In this document: piece by piece, positions 48,265-56,668 of the stretch
How the letters are laid out: every line of letters starts with the position of its first letter
Numbering within the stretch: position 1 is the stretch's first letter
Source of the DNA: CATQHP01 sp965214915
Lineage (GTDB): Bacteria > Acidobacteriota > Terriglobia > Bryobacterales > UBA6623
Direction: 5' to 3'
NCBI GenBank assembly: GCA_965214915.1
Contig: CBDCCP010000001.1
Span: 1,612,001-1,676,000, forward strand
DNA length: 64,000 bases
The notes under the pieces: generated by a model
What the model was told of the DNA's origin: nothing
What the model saw: the letters and a program-made list of their open reading frames with translations, nothing else
Databases searched by the model: none
Made by a program: the position numbers and the translations under genes

Positions 48265-49379
48265 TGCGGTTTCCGCTCGACAGCGCCTTGCGCATGGGCG
48301 CCTATATCGCCAAAAACAAGCTCTTTCCCCGTCCGGAATGGCAGCGGGATCCCCAACCGTTCCGCCCCAACGATACGCCGTTCCCGATCTGGAACGACGC
48401 GGCGCAACCGCCGGCCGCAAGCGGGCCGCCCCATCCCATGCTCAAGCGGCGTTTCCCGCTGGTGCTGATGCTCGAGCCGCTTCACGCCTGCAACCTGACC
48501 TGCACCGGCTGCGGCCGCATTCGCGAGTACGAAGAGACCATCGCCGAACGCGTTCCGCTCGAAAAATGCCTGGCGGCGATGGATGAGTGCGGCGCGCCGG
48601 TCGTTTCCATCTGCGGCGGCGAGCCGCTGATGTATCCCCGGATCGCCGAGCTCGTCGCGGGGGCGCTCGCCCGCAAACGCCACATCTACTTGTGTACGAA
48701 CGGGATGTTCATCCCCAACCGGCTGCGCGAGTTCCAGCCCGACCCGCATTTTTTCTTCAACGTGCATCTCGACGGCATGAAGGAAACGCACGACATGGCG
48801 GTCGAGCGGGAGGGGGTTTTCGAGGAAGCCGTGGAAGGCATCCGCGCCGCCAAGTCCGCGGGCCATATGGTATGCACCAACACCACCGTTTACCGCGAAA
48901 CGGATATGCGCGAGATCGAAGAACTGTTCGCTTATCTGCGGCAGTTCGACGTCGATGGGCACATGCTCTCGCCCGCATACGGCTATTCGGCCGTGGACGA
49001 CCGCGAAATCTTCTTGACCCGCGAGGAGATCCACGAAAAATTCCGCGGCGTCGACGAACTTTTCCGGCGCTTCAAATTGAACGCGACTCCCGCCTACGTC
49101 GAATTCCTCAAGGGGAACCGCGATTTGCCGTGTACGGCGTGGGGCAACCCGACTTATAACGTGCGCGGCTGGAAAGGCCCTTGCTATCTGCTCACCGACG
49201 CGCATTGGGAGCGTTTCGAAGACCTTATGAGCCGCACTCCCTGGCGGCAATACGGCCGCGGCAACGATAAGCGCTGCGAGCACTGCATGGTCCACTGCGG
49301 CTACGAGCCGTCGGCGGCGCTGGGCGTCAACGCCCGCCTGGGCGACAGCCTGCGCACGATCCGCTGGGCCCTGTCGTGA
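48264..49379 (+). CDS. hpnH: Adenosyl-hopene transferase HpnH (radical SAM)
   Basis: The 371 aa radical SAM enzyme joins the 5'-deoxyadenosyl radical of SAM to diploptene, the first step of side-chain formation. The cluster motif is C76-x3-C80-x2-C83 (ACNLTCTGCGR). SICGGEPLMYPRI, YLCTNGMFI and FNVHLDGMKETHD are HpnH-specific, and the C-terminal CEHCMVHCGYEPSA gives an extra Cys group. I start at ATG 48264, one base overlapping the shc stop. HpnG, which should remove the adenine, is not in this window. Confidence 0.95.
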   Translation: MRFPLDSALRMGAYIAKNKLFPRPEWQRDPQPFRPNDTPFPIWNDAAQPPAASGPPHPMLKRRFPLVLMLEPLHACNLTCTGCGRIREYEETIAERVPLEKCLAAMDECGAPVVSICGGEPLMYPRIAELVAGALARKRHIYLCTNGMFIPNRLREFQPDPHFFFNVHLDGMKETHDMAVEREGVFEEAVEGIRAAKSAGHMVCTNTTVYRETDMREIEELFAYLRQFDVDGHMLSPAYGYSAVDDREIFLTREEIHEKFRGVDELFRRFKLNATPAYVEFLKGNRDLPCTAWGNPTYNVRGWKGPCYLLTDAHWERFEDLMSRTPWRQYGRGNDKRCEHCMVHCGYEPSAALGVNARLGDSLRTIRWALS

Positions 49380-49407
49380 CCGGCTCTTTCTCCGCCCGCG
49401 GGCTCGC

Positions 49408-49413
49408 TATAGT
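49408..49413 (+). promoter_or_regulatory. TATAGT -10 box before the medium-chain dehydrogenase
   Basis: GCTATAGTGG places TATAGT 19 nt before the ATG at 49432, in the 52 nt after hpnH. It suggests the dehydrogenase has its own promoter. Confidence 0.45.
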
Positions 49414-49431
49414 GGCAATATCCCGAACGCC

Positions 49432-50466
49432 ATGAAAGCCCTTGTCCTCGAAGATTACAAAAAGCTCGTTATCGAAGACGTTCCGGAACCGGAAATCGCC
49501 GCGGACGAAGTTCTCGTCAGGGTCCGTTCCTGCGGCATTTGCGGCAGCGATGTCCACGGGTTCGACGGCAGTTCCGGCCGGCGCATCCCACCGCTGATTA
49601 TGGGCCATGAAGCCTCGGGCGAAATCGCCGCGGCCGGCAATCGCGCCCGCCGCTTCCAACCCGGCCGGCGGGTCACTTTCGACTCGATGATTTCGTGCGG
49701 ACGCTGCCTGTTTTGCCGCCGCGGCCGCCCCAACTTGTGCGCAGACCGCAGGGTGCTGGGCGTCTCCTGCGCAGACTACCGCCGCCACGGCGCGTTCGCC
49801 GAATATGTGGCGGTGCCGGAATCCATCGTTTTTCCCGTGCCGGACGCGCTGCCTTACGACGAAGCGGCTATGGTCGAGCCCGTCTCGGTCGCCGTGCATG
49901 CGGTGAACCGCACCGCCGTCAAGCTGGGAGATACGGCCGCGGTTATCGGCGCCGGCATGATCGGACTGCTGACCATTCAGGCGCTGCGCGCGGCGGGCTG
50001 CGGCAAAATCATCGCCGTCGATCTGGCCGCCGACCGGCTTGAATTGGCCGCCGGGCTCGGCGCGGACGAAATCATCGAAGCGGCGGCGGATACCGACGTT
50101 CCCGCGCTGATCCGCCAAAAAACGAGCGGCCTGGGCGCCGATATCGTCATGGAAGCCGTCGGCGTCGAGGCGACCGTAACGACGGCGGTCGAGAGCGTGC
50201 GCAAGGGCGGCACGGTGACGTTGATCGGCAACGTCGCCCCCAGCGTAAGCTTCGGGCTGCAAAGCGTGGTCACGCGCGAGATTAGCGTGCTCGGCTCGTG
50301 CGCGTCTTCCAACGACTACCCCGCCTGCCTGGAGTTAATGGCTCGGGGAAGCATCCGCACAGCGCCCATGCTGAGCGCGTCGGCGCCGCTCGAACACGGC
50401 CCCGAGATGTTCGACCGGCTTTATAACCGCGAGCCTAATTTGACGAAGGTCATCCTGAAACCCTAA
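49432..50466 (+). CDS. Zinc-dependent medium-chain dehydrogenase (sorbitol/galactitol-phosphate type)
   Basis: The 344 aa enzyme has the catalytic-zinc residues C37 (SCGICGSDVHG), H59 and E60 (MGHEASGE). The structural zinc cysteines are C89, C92, C95 and C103 (SCGRCLFCRRGRPNLC). The NAD site is AAVIGAGMIGLLTIQALRAAG. The overall pattern is closest to sorbitol, threonine or galactitol-1-phosphate dehydrogenases, which oxidise a secondary alcohol of a polyol. The substrate is not fixed by sequence. It is a single gene, followed by a structured non-coding gap. Confidence 0.88.
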   Translation: MKALVLEDYKKLVIEDVPEPEIAADEVLVRVRSCGICGSDVHGFDGSSGRRIPPLIMGHEASGEIAAAGNRARRFQPGRRVTFDSMISCGRCLFCRRGRPNLCADRRVLGVSCADYRRHGAFAEYVAVPESIVFPVPDALPYDEAAMVEPVSVAVHAVNRTAVKLGDTAAVIGAGMIGLLTIQALRAAGCGKIIAVDLAADRLELAAGLGADEIIEAAADTDVPALIRQKTSGLGADIVMEAVGVEATVTTAVESVRKGGTVTLIGNVAPSVSFGLQSVVTREISVLGSCASSNDYPACLELMARGSIRTAPMLSASAPLEHGPEMFDRLYNREPNLTKVILKP

Positions 50467-50742
50467 CAGTTCGTGGTGAAAGTCCTGTGGGGGGCGCGGC
50501 GGGCTCCTGCGGCCGCTCGGCAAGAAGTGAGGAGGGAGGCGATCCGGGAGATCGGTCCCGACGAACGACGAAGCCGACGGCCGCAAATGCCCGTCGCCCA
50601 AAGGGTTACGCGCCCTTGCCCGCCTACTCGGCAGAGCATGCGGCGCCGAGTTCCTCGAGCTCCCACCCATACTCCATCCGTTCCTGGGCGCGTAACGCCG
50701 CCTGCGTGACTTTTGCCACGGGCTGTTAAGCAAGCCGGCGGC
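50467..50742. other. Non-coding gap with inverted and dispersed repeats
   Basis: No gene is supported in these 276 nt between two convergent genes. GTTACGCGCCC (50605-50615) is the exact reverse complement of GGGCGCGTAAC (50686-50696), giving a possible large stem. A 21-nt block at 50688-50708 recurs at 52919-52939 with one mismatch. The 5' end contains GTGGTGAAAGTCC, a phrase seen in some structured RNAs such as group II introns, but I see no intron-encoded protein or clear domain V. Confidence 0.4.
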
Positions 50743-51711
50743 TCAAGGAATCAGCATCAGCTTGCCCGTGGTTTGCCGCGCGGCCAGCTTGGTCTGCGCC
50801 TCGGCCGCTTGCGCAAGGGCGAATTCCTCGCCGATATGCACCTTGACCTTGCCGGATTGCACCCAGCCCAGCACGTCTCCGGCCCGCCGGACGAGATCTT
50901 CGCGGCTCGCGATGTAGTGGAAGAGCGAAGGCCGGGTTACGAAAAGCGATCCGCGTTTGGTCAACTCGAGCGGAGAGAACGGCGCTACGGGACCGCTGGC
51001 GTTGCCGAAGGAAACCATCGTTCCCAGCGGCTTGAGCGAGTTGAGGCTGCCTTCCCAAGTCGCCTTGCCCACCGAGTCGTAGACCACGTCGACGCCCTTG
51101 CCGCCGGTCAGCCGCTTCGTTTCGGCCTCGAAGTCCTGCTCGGTATAGAGGATCACCTCGTCGGCGCCGGCGGCTCGCGCCCGCGCCGCTTTCTCCTCGG
51201 TCGAGCACGTGCCGATCACGCGCGCCCCCAGCATTTTCGCGACCTGCACCAGAAATAGCCCGACGCCCCCGGCGGCGGCATGGGTCAAGAGGGTGTGTCC
51301 CGGCCCCAGCTTGAAAGTCGAATGCGTCAGGTAATGGACGGTCATCCCTTGCAGCATGACGGCCGCCGCCGTCTTCGTGTCGAGTCCCCCGGGGAGTCGA
51401 ACCAGACGGTCGGCGGGGACGGCGGCGTATTCGGCGTAAGAGCCCTGGACGCCGGTGTAGGCCACGCGGTCGCCTACCTGGATCTCGCCGGCGTCCGCGC
51501 CGACGGCGACGACCGTGCCCGCCCCCTCTTGACCGTTGGTAAAGGGCAGCGCGGTCGGATACAACCCCGTGCGGAAATAGATGTCGATGAAGTTGACTCC
51601 GGCGGCGTCGATCTTGACCACCGCTTCATTCGGTTGCGGAGTCGGATCGGGGATATCGGCGTATCGCAGGACTTCCGGACCGCCGTGTTCGTGGATGCGA
51701 ATAGCTTTCAT
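50743..51711 (-). CDS. NADPH:quinone oxidoreductase (zeta-crystallin-like)
   Basis: The 322 aa protein starts at the ATG at 51711 (MKAIRIHEHGGPEVLRY). It is a zinc-free medium-chain reductase: AAGVNFIDIYFRTGLYP, GQEGAGTVVAVG, QGMTVHYL, then the NADPH fold HAAAGGVGLFLVQVAKMLGA and the specificity region GTCSTEEKA. Such enzymes reduce quinones by one or two electrons in the cytoplasm. A far longer open frame upstream is antisense to the enolase-superfamily gene. The two genes diverge with only 24 nt between the start codons. Confidence 0.92.
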   Translation of the reverse strand: MKAIRIHEHGGPEVLRYADIPDPTPQPNEAVVKIDAAGVNFIDIYFRTGLYPTALPFTNGQEGAGTVVAVGADAGEIQVGDRVAYTGVQGSYAEYAAVPADRLVRLPGGLDTKTAAAVMLQGMTVHYLTHSTFKLGPGHTLLTHAAAGGVGLFLVQVAKMLGARVIGTCSTEEKAARARAAGADEVILYTEQDFEAETKRLTGGKGVDVVYDSVGKATWEGSLNSLKPLGTMVSFGNASGPVAPFSPLELTKRGSLFVTRPSLFHYIASREDLVRRAGDVLGWVQSGKVKVHIGEEFALAQAAEAQTKLAARQTTGKLMLIP

Positions 51712-51735
51712 GACGAGGCGGTATTCTATCAAACC

Positions 51736-52872
51736 ATGCGCATTTCCGCGATTGACGCCTTCCACTTGCGCGCGCCGCTCGAGCGGCCGTTCGGTTTCTC
51801 GCAATTCAGCTACAGCCAACGCGAAGCCATGCTGGTGCGGATCTCCGCCGACGCGGGTCTCGCAGGTTGGGGAGAGGCGTACGGTCCGGCCGCTCTCACG
51901 CTCGCAGCCGTGAGAGATTTTTTCGGGCCGCTGCTGCTCGGGCGCGACCCGCGCGATACCGAGGCGCTGTGGGAGCTGCTCTATGCGCGCTCGATCGACT
52001 ACGGGCGCAAAGGCGCGTTGATCGCCGCGCTTTCGGCGCTCGACATCGCCCTGTGGGATATCAAGGCGCAAGCGGCCGGAACCCCGCTCTACCGGCTGCT
52101 CGGCGGCGCGGCTGCGGAGTCGATCGAGTGCTACGCCACCGGTTTTTATTTCGGCGGCGGCGAGCCTCTGGAGCAGCGCTGGGAACGCGAAGCCCGCGGC
52201 TATCTGCAAGCCGGGTTTCGAGCGATGAAAATGAAGGTCGGCCAGGGGATCGAACGCGACGCCGAGTTGACGGCGGCCCTGCGCGGCGTCGTCGGCCCCG
52301 AGGTCAAGCTGGCCATCGACGCCAACCACGCCTACGCGCCGGTCGAGGCGGTCAGGCTGGCCCGCAAGGTCGAGCCGTACGACATCCACTGGTTCGAGGA
52401 GCCCGTTTCGCCGCTCGATCCGGACGCCTATCTGGAAGTCAAGCGGGCCGTGACGATCCCGCTCGCGGGCGGCGAGTGCGAATATACGCGGTTCGGCTTC
52501 GAAAAATGGTTCCGCAAGCGGGCCTTGGATTACGCGCAGCCGGATATCTGCTCTTGCGGGGGAATTACCGAGGCGATGAAGATCGCGGCGTTGGCGTCGT
52601 TGACGGGCATCCACGTTACGCCGCATGCCTGGGGCTCGGCGGTCGGCCAAGCCGCCGCCCTGCACTTTTATGCGGCCCGGCCGCGGCAGCCGTTCACGCT
52701 CACGCCGGAACGCAAGCTGATCGAATGCGACCGCACCGAAAACCCGTTTCGGACGGAGATCGTGGAGCGGCCGATCCGCTTCGAGCGCGGCCGCTGGTTC
52801 CTGCCGGAGGCGCCTGGACTGGGCGTAACCCCCCTCCCGGAGCTTTTCGAGGACTACTTCGCCGTAAACTGA
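51736..52872 (+). CDS. Enolase-superfamily enzyme (mandelate racemase / muconate lactonizing type)
   Basis: The 378 aa protein starts at the ATG at 51736. It has the capping domain, then the barrel with base K165-x-K167 (RAMKMKVG). The Mg2+ ligands are D195 (AIDANHAY), E221 (HWFEEPVSP) and E247 (AGGECEY), and the second base is His297 (TPHAWGSAVG). KxK plus His is the mandelate-racemase-subgroup arrangement, found in sugar acid dehydratases and racemases. An acid-sugar dehydratase is the most likely reaction, fitting the nearby polyol and sugar kinases. The exact substrate is unknown. Confidence 0.9.
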   Translation: MRISAIDAFHLRAPLERPFGFSQFSYSQREAMLVRISADAGLAGWGEAYGPAALTLAAVRDFFGPLLLGRDPRDTEALWELLYARSIDYGRKGALIAALSALDIALWDIKAQAAGTPLYRLLGGAAAESIECYATGFYFGGGEPLEQRWEREARGYLQAGFRAMKMKVGQGIERDAELTAALRGVVGPEVKLAIDANHAYAPVEAVRLARKVEPYDIHWFEEPVSPLDPDAYLEVKRAVTIPLAGGECEYTRFGFEKWFRKRALDYAQPDICSCGGITEAMKIAALASLTGIHVTPHAWGSAVGQAAALHFYAARPRQPFTLTPERKLIECDRTENPFRTEIVERPIRFERGRWFLPEAPGLGVTPLPELFEDYFAVN

Positions 52873-52918
52873 TCCCTGCGGCTCCGGAGGACTCGCCTGA
52901 TCTTACATCGACTCCAGA

Positions 52919-52983
52919 GCGCGTAACGCCGCCCGCGTGTTGCCGCGGGACGGCGGTCTTGCTATCCACTATTCACTATCCAC
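52919..52983. repeat. Dispersed repeat block plus heptamer repeat 3' of glpK
   Basis: 52919-52939 repeats the 21-nt block at 50688-50708 (one mismatch), and the similarity continues weakly through TTGCC(A/G)CGGG. Then 52954-52983 holds three tandem heptamers CTATCCA, CTATTCA, CTATCCA (52962-52982) within a 30-nt segment. That segment recurs inverted and exact at 54542-54571. Confidence 0.75.
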
Positions 52984-53002
52984 TGCCCGCGCAAGCGGGC
53001 CG

Positions 53003-54481
53003 TTAAAGCGCTCTGGCGACGGCCTCTTTCCAGCCGGCGTAGAGTTCCTCTCGGCGCGAACCGCCCATTGCCGGCTCGAAGGTCCGCTCGATTTGCCGGA
53101 ACCGCTCGAGCTCGTCCGTGCCGCTCCAAACGCCGGCGGCAAGCCCCGCGAGGTAGGCCGCGCCCAGGGCCGTGGTTTCCAGATAAGCGGGACGCACGAC
53201 GGGCGCGCCGAGAATATCCGCCTGGAACTGCATTAGAAAATCGTTCGCGGCGGCGCCGCCGTCGACGCGCAACTCACTGAGAGCTTCTCCGGAGTCGGCT
53301 TCCATCGCTTCGATCAACTCGCAGGTTTGATAGGCGATGGATTCCAGCGCAGCCCTGACGATGTGCGCGCGGTTCGCGCCGCGGGTCAGTCCGGTGAGTA
53401 TCCCCCGGGCGTCCGCGTTCCAATGCGGCGCTCCGAGGCCGACGAATGCCGGAACGAAATAAACCCCCGCCGTATCTTCCACGGATTCGGCTACCTGCCG
53501 CGATTCGGCGGCGCCGGCGATCAGCCCCATCTCGTCGCGCAGCCATTGCACGACCGCCCCGGCGACGAAGACGGCGCCTTCGAGGGCGAAACGCGGCGCC
53601 GCCGCTTCCGCCGCCGCGGTCGTCGCCAGCAGGCGGTTGCGCGAAACCGCGGCTTGGCCGCCGGTATGCATCAAGGCGAAACAGCCCGTGCCGTAGGTGT
53701 TTTTCACCAAGCCGGGGCGGAAGCACGCTTGACCGAACAAAGCGGCCTGCTGATCGCCGGCAATGCCCGCCACGGGAATCTCCGCGCCGAGCGCTTGCGC
53801 ATCGGTGACCGCCGCTGTGCCGCTCGAAGGGACAATCTCGGGCAGCATGGCCCGCGGCACGCCGAAAAGCGAGAGCATGTCGTCGTCCCATTCCCCCGTG
53901 CGCAGATTCATCAGCAGCGTGCGCGAGGCGTTGGTACGGTCGATGACGAAAGCCCGCCCGCCGGTCAAGCGGTAGATCAGCCAGGTATCGACCGTGCCGA
54001 AAGCCAACTCGCCCGCTTCGGCGCGGGCGCGGGCGTCGGGGACGTTTTCCAGAATCCAGGCGATCTTGCTGCCGGAGAAATAGGCGTCGAGCACCAACCC
54101 GGTGCGCTCGGCAATGCGGACTGCATGTCCGGCCTGCGCCATCTCCCGACAGGCGCCGGCCGTGCGGCGGCATTGCCAGACGATCGCCGGCGCTACGGGC
54201 TCGCCGCTCGCGCGGTCCCAGACAATGGTGGTCTCGCGCTGGTTGGTGATGCCGATCGCGGCGATCCCGCCCCATCCGACGCCGGCTTTCTCGACCGCGT
54301 TCCTCGCGGCCGCGAGTTGCGTCAACCAGATTTCCTCGGGGTCCTGCTCGACCCAGCCGCCGCGCGGGAAGCGGCTGACGAAAGGACGTTGATCGACGGC
54401 CGTCTCGCGGGCTTCGCGGTCGAAGACGATTGCGCGGGCGCTGGTCGTGCCCTCGTCGAGAGAAAGAATGTGATCCGGCAT
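53003..54481 (-). CDS. glpK: Glycerol kinase
   Basis: The 492 aa enzyme phosphorylates glycerol to sn-glycerol 3-phosphate. I start at the ATG at 54481 (MPDHILSLDEGTTSARAIVF), whose DEGTTS is the FGGY kinase phosphate loop. IGITNQRETTIVWD, SGSKIAWILENVP, GDQQAALFGQ, TYGTGCF and LRVDGGAAANDFLMQ are classic GlpK blocks. Length is normal. No glpF or glpD gene is adjacent. The gene is flanked on both sides by an exact inverted 30-nt repeat. Confidence 0.96.
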   Translation of the reverse strand: MPDHILSLDEGTTSARAIVFDREARETAVDQRPFVSRFPRGGWVEQDPEEIWLTQLAAARNAVEKAGVGWGGIAAIGITNQRETTIVWDRASGEPVAPAIVWQCRRTAGACREMAQAGHAVRIAERTGLVLDAYFSGSKIAWILENVPDARARAEAGELAFGTVDTWLIYRLTGGRAFVIDRTNASRTLLMNLRTGEWDDDMLSLFGVPRAMLPEIVPSSGTAAVTDAQALGAEIPVAGIAGDQQAALFGQACFRPGLVKNTYGTGCFALMHTGGQAAVSRNRLLATTAAAEAAAPRFALEGAVFVAGAVVQWLRDEMGLIAGAAESRQVAESVEDTAGVYFVPAFVGLGAPHWNADARGILTGLTRGANRAHIVRAALESIAYQTCELIEAMEADSGEALSELRVDGGAAANDFLMQFQADILGAPVVRPAYLETTALGAAYLAGLAAGVWSGTDELERFRQIERTFEPAMGGSRREELYAGWKEAVARAL

Positions 54482-54541
54482 GTGCGTCCCATCTTCGGCG
54501 ATTTTCGTTTCGCCGGGCAACCGGGGCCGCTTACGCGGCCG

Positions 54542-54571
54542 GTGGATAGTGAATAGTGGATAGCAAGACCG
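54542..54571. repeat. Inverted copy of the 30-nt heptamer repeat, 5' of glpK
   Basis: This is the exact reverse complement of 52954-52983, containing TGGATAG, TGAATAG, TGGATAG (54543-54563). The two copies enclose glpK in a 1.6-kb interval. No transposase or target duplication is seen. Confidence 0.8.
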
Positions 54572-54574
54572 GCG

Positions 54575-55714
54575 CTAAGCCGATTGCAGGGTCGCCGCGG
54601 CGAAGCTCAGCAGGTCGTTGCGTTCCCGCGCCAGTTCCGCCAGCCTCCGGTAATCGCCCGCGATCTGACACAACTGCAAGACGTTGGGGCAAGCCAGAAA
54701 CTGCGGGTCGGCGTCCTGTAGATGCTCGACCGCAACGTCGACCGCCGCGTCCGGACGCCCGATTCTCAGCAGCAGGTTGACCAGGGCCTGCGCCGGGGCC
54801 GTGCCGGCTATTTGCGGATCGCAGGTCTCGATCTTGCCCCGGAAGTGATCGATTCCGGCATCGACGTCCCGCCCCAGCACCGTGCGGATGTAAATGCCGA
54901 AGTCCTCGAAAACGTTCTCGAACGGGGGATTGCCGGGAAACTGGTACATCTCTCCCAGCCGCTTGCCGTATTCGGTCAGGCCGAGCAGCAATTCGAGCGT
55001 CTCGGGCCGCTCGATGGAATGCGCCATCTGCACCAGCGAGGACACGTGCGAGGTATCGAGGTAGTAAGCGTTGCCCTCGAACAGCCACTCGCGGCCGCGC
55101 ACGAGCTCGGCCGGATCGCCGCTCTCGGGCGCGGCGCCCTGCTGCCGCTCGATCGCGTACTTGAGATTGGCGGCCAACTCGGAAGATAGCGTTTCGGCCA
55201 GCAAGTGCGCACAGTCCGCGCGCCCTTCGTCGGCCGGATACTGCGAAAAATTCGTGATCGCGCGGCAAATGCCGTAGTGCTTGAGGATCAACTCGAAGCC
55301 TTTTTTAGGGTGTACCTGTTCGTGGTACGCGACTTCGACCACGCCGTCGAGCGTTTCGCCGCCCTCGTCCGCCGCGAAGCCGTCGATCGCTTCGCGCACT
55401 GCTTCCTTCTCGCCGACCGCGCGGAAATAAGGCCAAGCCCGTTGCACGTCGCCGGCGGCGAGGAATAGCTCGCCCACTTCTTTGGCGGCTTCGACCGTGG
55501 CCTGCTCGTAGCAGGAGCGGACGCTCTCGTCGAGATCGCGAAACGGCTCGGTCTGGATCAACGGCAGACCCAGTTCCCTCCGCTTCTTCATCAGCCGGGC
55601 CTCGAAGATCAACGGATACGTCTTCTCCTCTCGAAACCGCTCGATGAGCAGATCGAATCCCGCATCGGCGTCTCCCGCGCGCAAGGCGTTCTGAACTTGC
55701 TCGAACACTTCCAT
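54575..55714 (-). CDS. Large helical protein of unknown function
   Basis: I do not recognise this 379 aa protein. It starts at the ATG at 55714 (MEVFEQVQNALRAGDADAGF), with no signal peptide or membrane helix. The sequence is helical and acidic, with TPR-like pairs at both ends (QVQNALRAGDADAGFDLLIE; AVDVAVEHLQDADPQ). In the centre it has VVEVAYHEQVHPKKGFELILKHYG and later FEGNAYYLDTSHVSSLVQMA, which contain several His that might bind metal. Codon use is like its neighbours. It is divergent from the PfkB kinase, with 24 nt between starts. A role next to the sugar genes is possible but unsupported. Confidence 0.7.
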   Translation of the reverse strand: MEVFEQVQNALRAGDADAGFDLLIERFREEKTYPLIFEARLMKKRRELGLPLIQTEPFRDLDESVRSCYEQATVEAAKEVGELFLAAGDVQRAWPYFRAVGEKEAVREAIDGFAADEGGETLDGVVEVAYHEQVHPKKGFELILKHYGICRAITNFSQYPADEGRADCAHLLAETLSSELAANLKYAIERQQGAAPESGDPAELVRGREWLFEGNAYYLDTSHVSSLVQMAHSIERPETLELLLGLTEYGKRLGEMYQFPGNPPFENVFEDFGIYIRTVLGRDVDAGIDHFRGKIETCDPQIAGTAPAQALVNLLLRIGRPDAAVDVAVEHLQDADPQFLACPNVLQLCQIAGDYRRLAELARERNDLLSFAAATLQSA

Positions 55715-55738
55715 GTCGGTAAGTCTTACGATACTACG

Positions 55739-56668
55739 GTGGGTTTCCCGGGGATTTACGTCACTGGCAACGTCGTGGTGGATACGCTGGTGCGGCCGGC
55801 CGACCGCCTGCCGGAATGGGGCAGCACGACCTGCGTCGATTCGATCGTCATGAGGCTGGGCGGCAACGCTTCCGGCGCGGCCTGCGCCGCCGCGATGATG
55901 GGCGTCCCGGCGCGCATCGCGGGCATGGTGGGCGATGACGCCCCCGGCAGATACGCCCGCGCCCGGCTCGAAGAGTGCGGGGTCGAGACGACGTGGCTGG
56001 CGGTCCACCCGCGGGAGCCGACCGCCGCGACCGTCGGCCTGATCCACTCCGGCGGCGAGCGTTTGTTCTTCCACGTTGCCGGCTCCTGCGGCGTCTTCTC
56101 GCCTGCCGACATCTCGTTCGAGCGAGAGGCGGTCGAGGGCTGCGCATTCTTCCATTACGGGTCCATATTTTGCCTGCCGGCCATGCGCAAGCACGCCGCC
56201 GAGCTCCTCCGGCGCGCGCGAGCAGCCGGTCTGATCACCAGCCTCGACACCGATTGGGACACCGCAGGGCAGTGGGCCGAGTTCATCGATCCGCTCTGCG
56301 GCCTGATCGATTACTTCTTCGTCAACACTCTGGAAGGCCGGCGGCTGACCGGCTCAAGCGACCCGCAACGTATCGCGGAGCATTTGCGCAGCCGCGGCGC
56401 CGGCGCCGTCATCGTCAAGACCGGCAGCCAAGGCTGCGTCGTCGTTCACGAGCGGGGCGGCTTCTCCTCGCCCGCGTTCGAAGCGCCCGTCGTGGATACC
56501 ACGGGCGCCGGGGACTGCTTTTGCGGCGGATTCCTGGCCGCTCTGGCGCGCGGCGAGGGGTTGGAGGGCGCGGCGCGGCTGGCAAACGCGGTGGCCGCGC
56601 ATTCCATCCAGACCGTGGGCAACACAGACGGCTTGGCGCCTTACGCTAAAGTTGCCTCTTGGCTTTAG
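55739..56668 (+). CDS. PfkB-family carbohydrate kinase
   Basis: The 309 aa protein most likely starts at the GTG at 55739 (VGFPGIYVTGNVVVDTLV); a TTG at 55697 would overlap the divergent gene. It has the ribokinase fold, with the substrate-side RLGGNASGAACAAAMMG and the ATP/anion-hole motif DTTGAGDCFCGGFLAAL including the catalytic Asp. VIVKTGSQGCVV is the typical strand. Possible substrates are ribose, fructose, tagatose-6-P or nucleosides; none is indicated by sequence. It precedes nagA on the same strand, with a small minus-strand gene between them. Its last 23 nt overlap that convergent gene. Confidence 0.85.
   Translation: MGFPGIYVTGNVVVDTLVRPADRLPEWGSTTCVDSIVMRLGGNASGAACAAAMMGVPARIAGMVGDDAPGRYARARLEECGVETTWLAVHPREPTAATVGLIHSGGERLFFHVAGSCGVFSPADISFEREAVEGCAFFHYGSIFCLPAMRKHAAELLRRARAAGLITSLDTDWDTAGQWAEFIDPLCGLIDYFFVNTLEGRRLTGSSDPQRIAEHLRSRGAGAVIVKTGSQGCVVVHERGGFSSPAFEAPVVDTTGAGDCFCGGFLAALARGEGLEGAARLANAVAAHSIQTVGNTDGLAPYAKVASWL

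Noticed and set aside
52954..54571. glpK as cargo of an insertion sequence
   Set aside because: The bracketing repeats have no transposase between or near them and no target-site duplication. glpK has host-like codon use. Kept only as a repeat finding.
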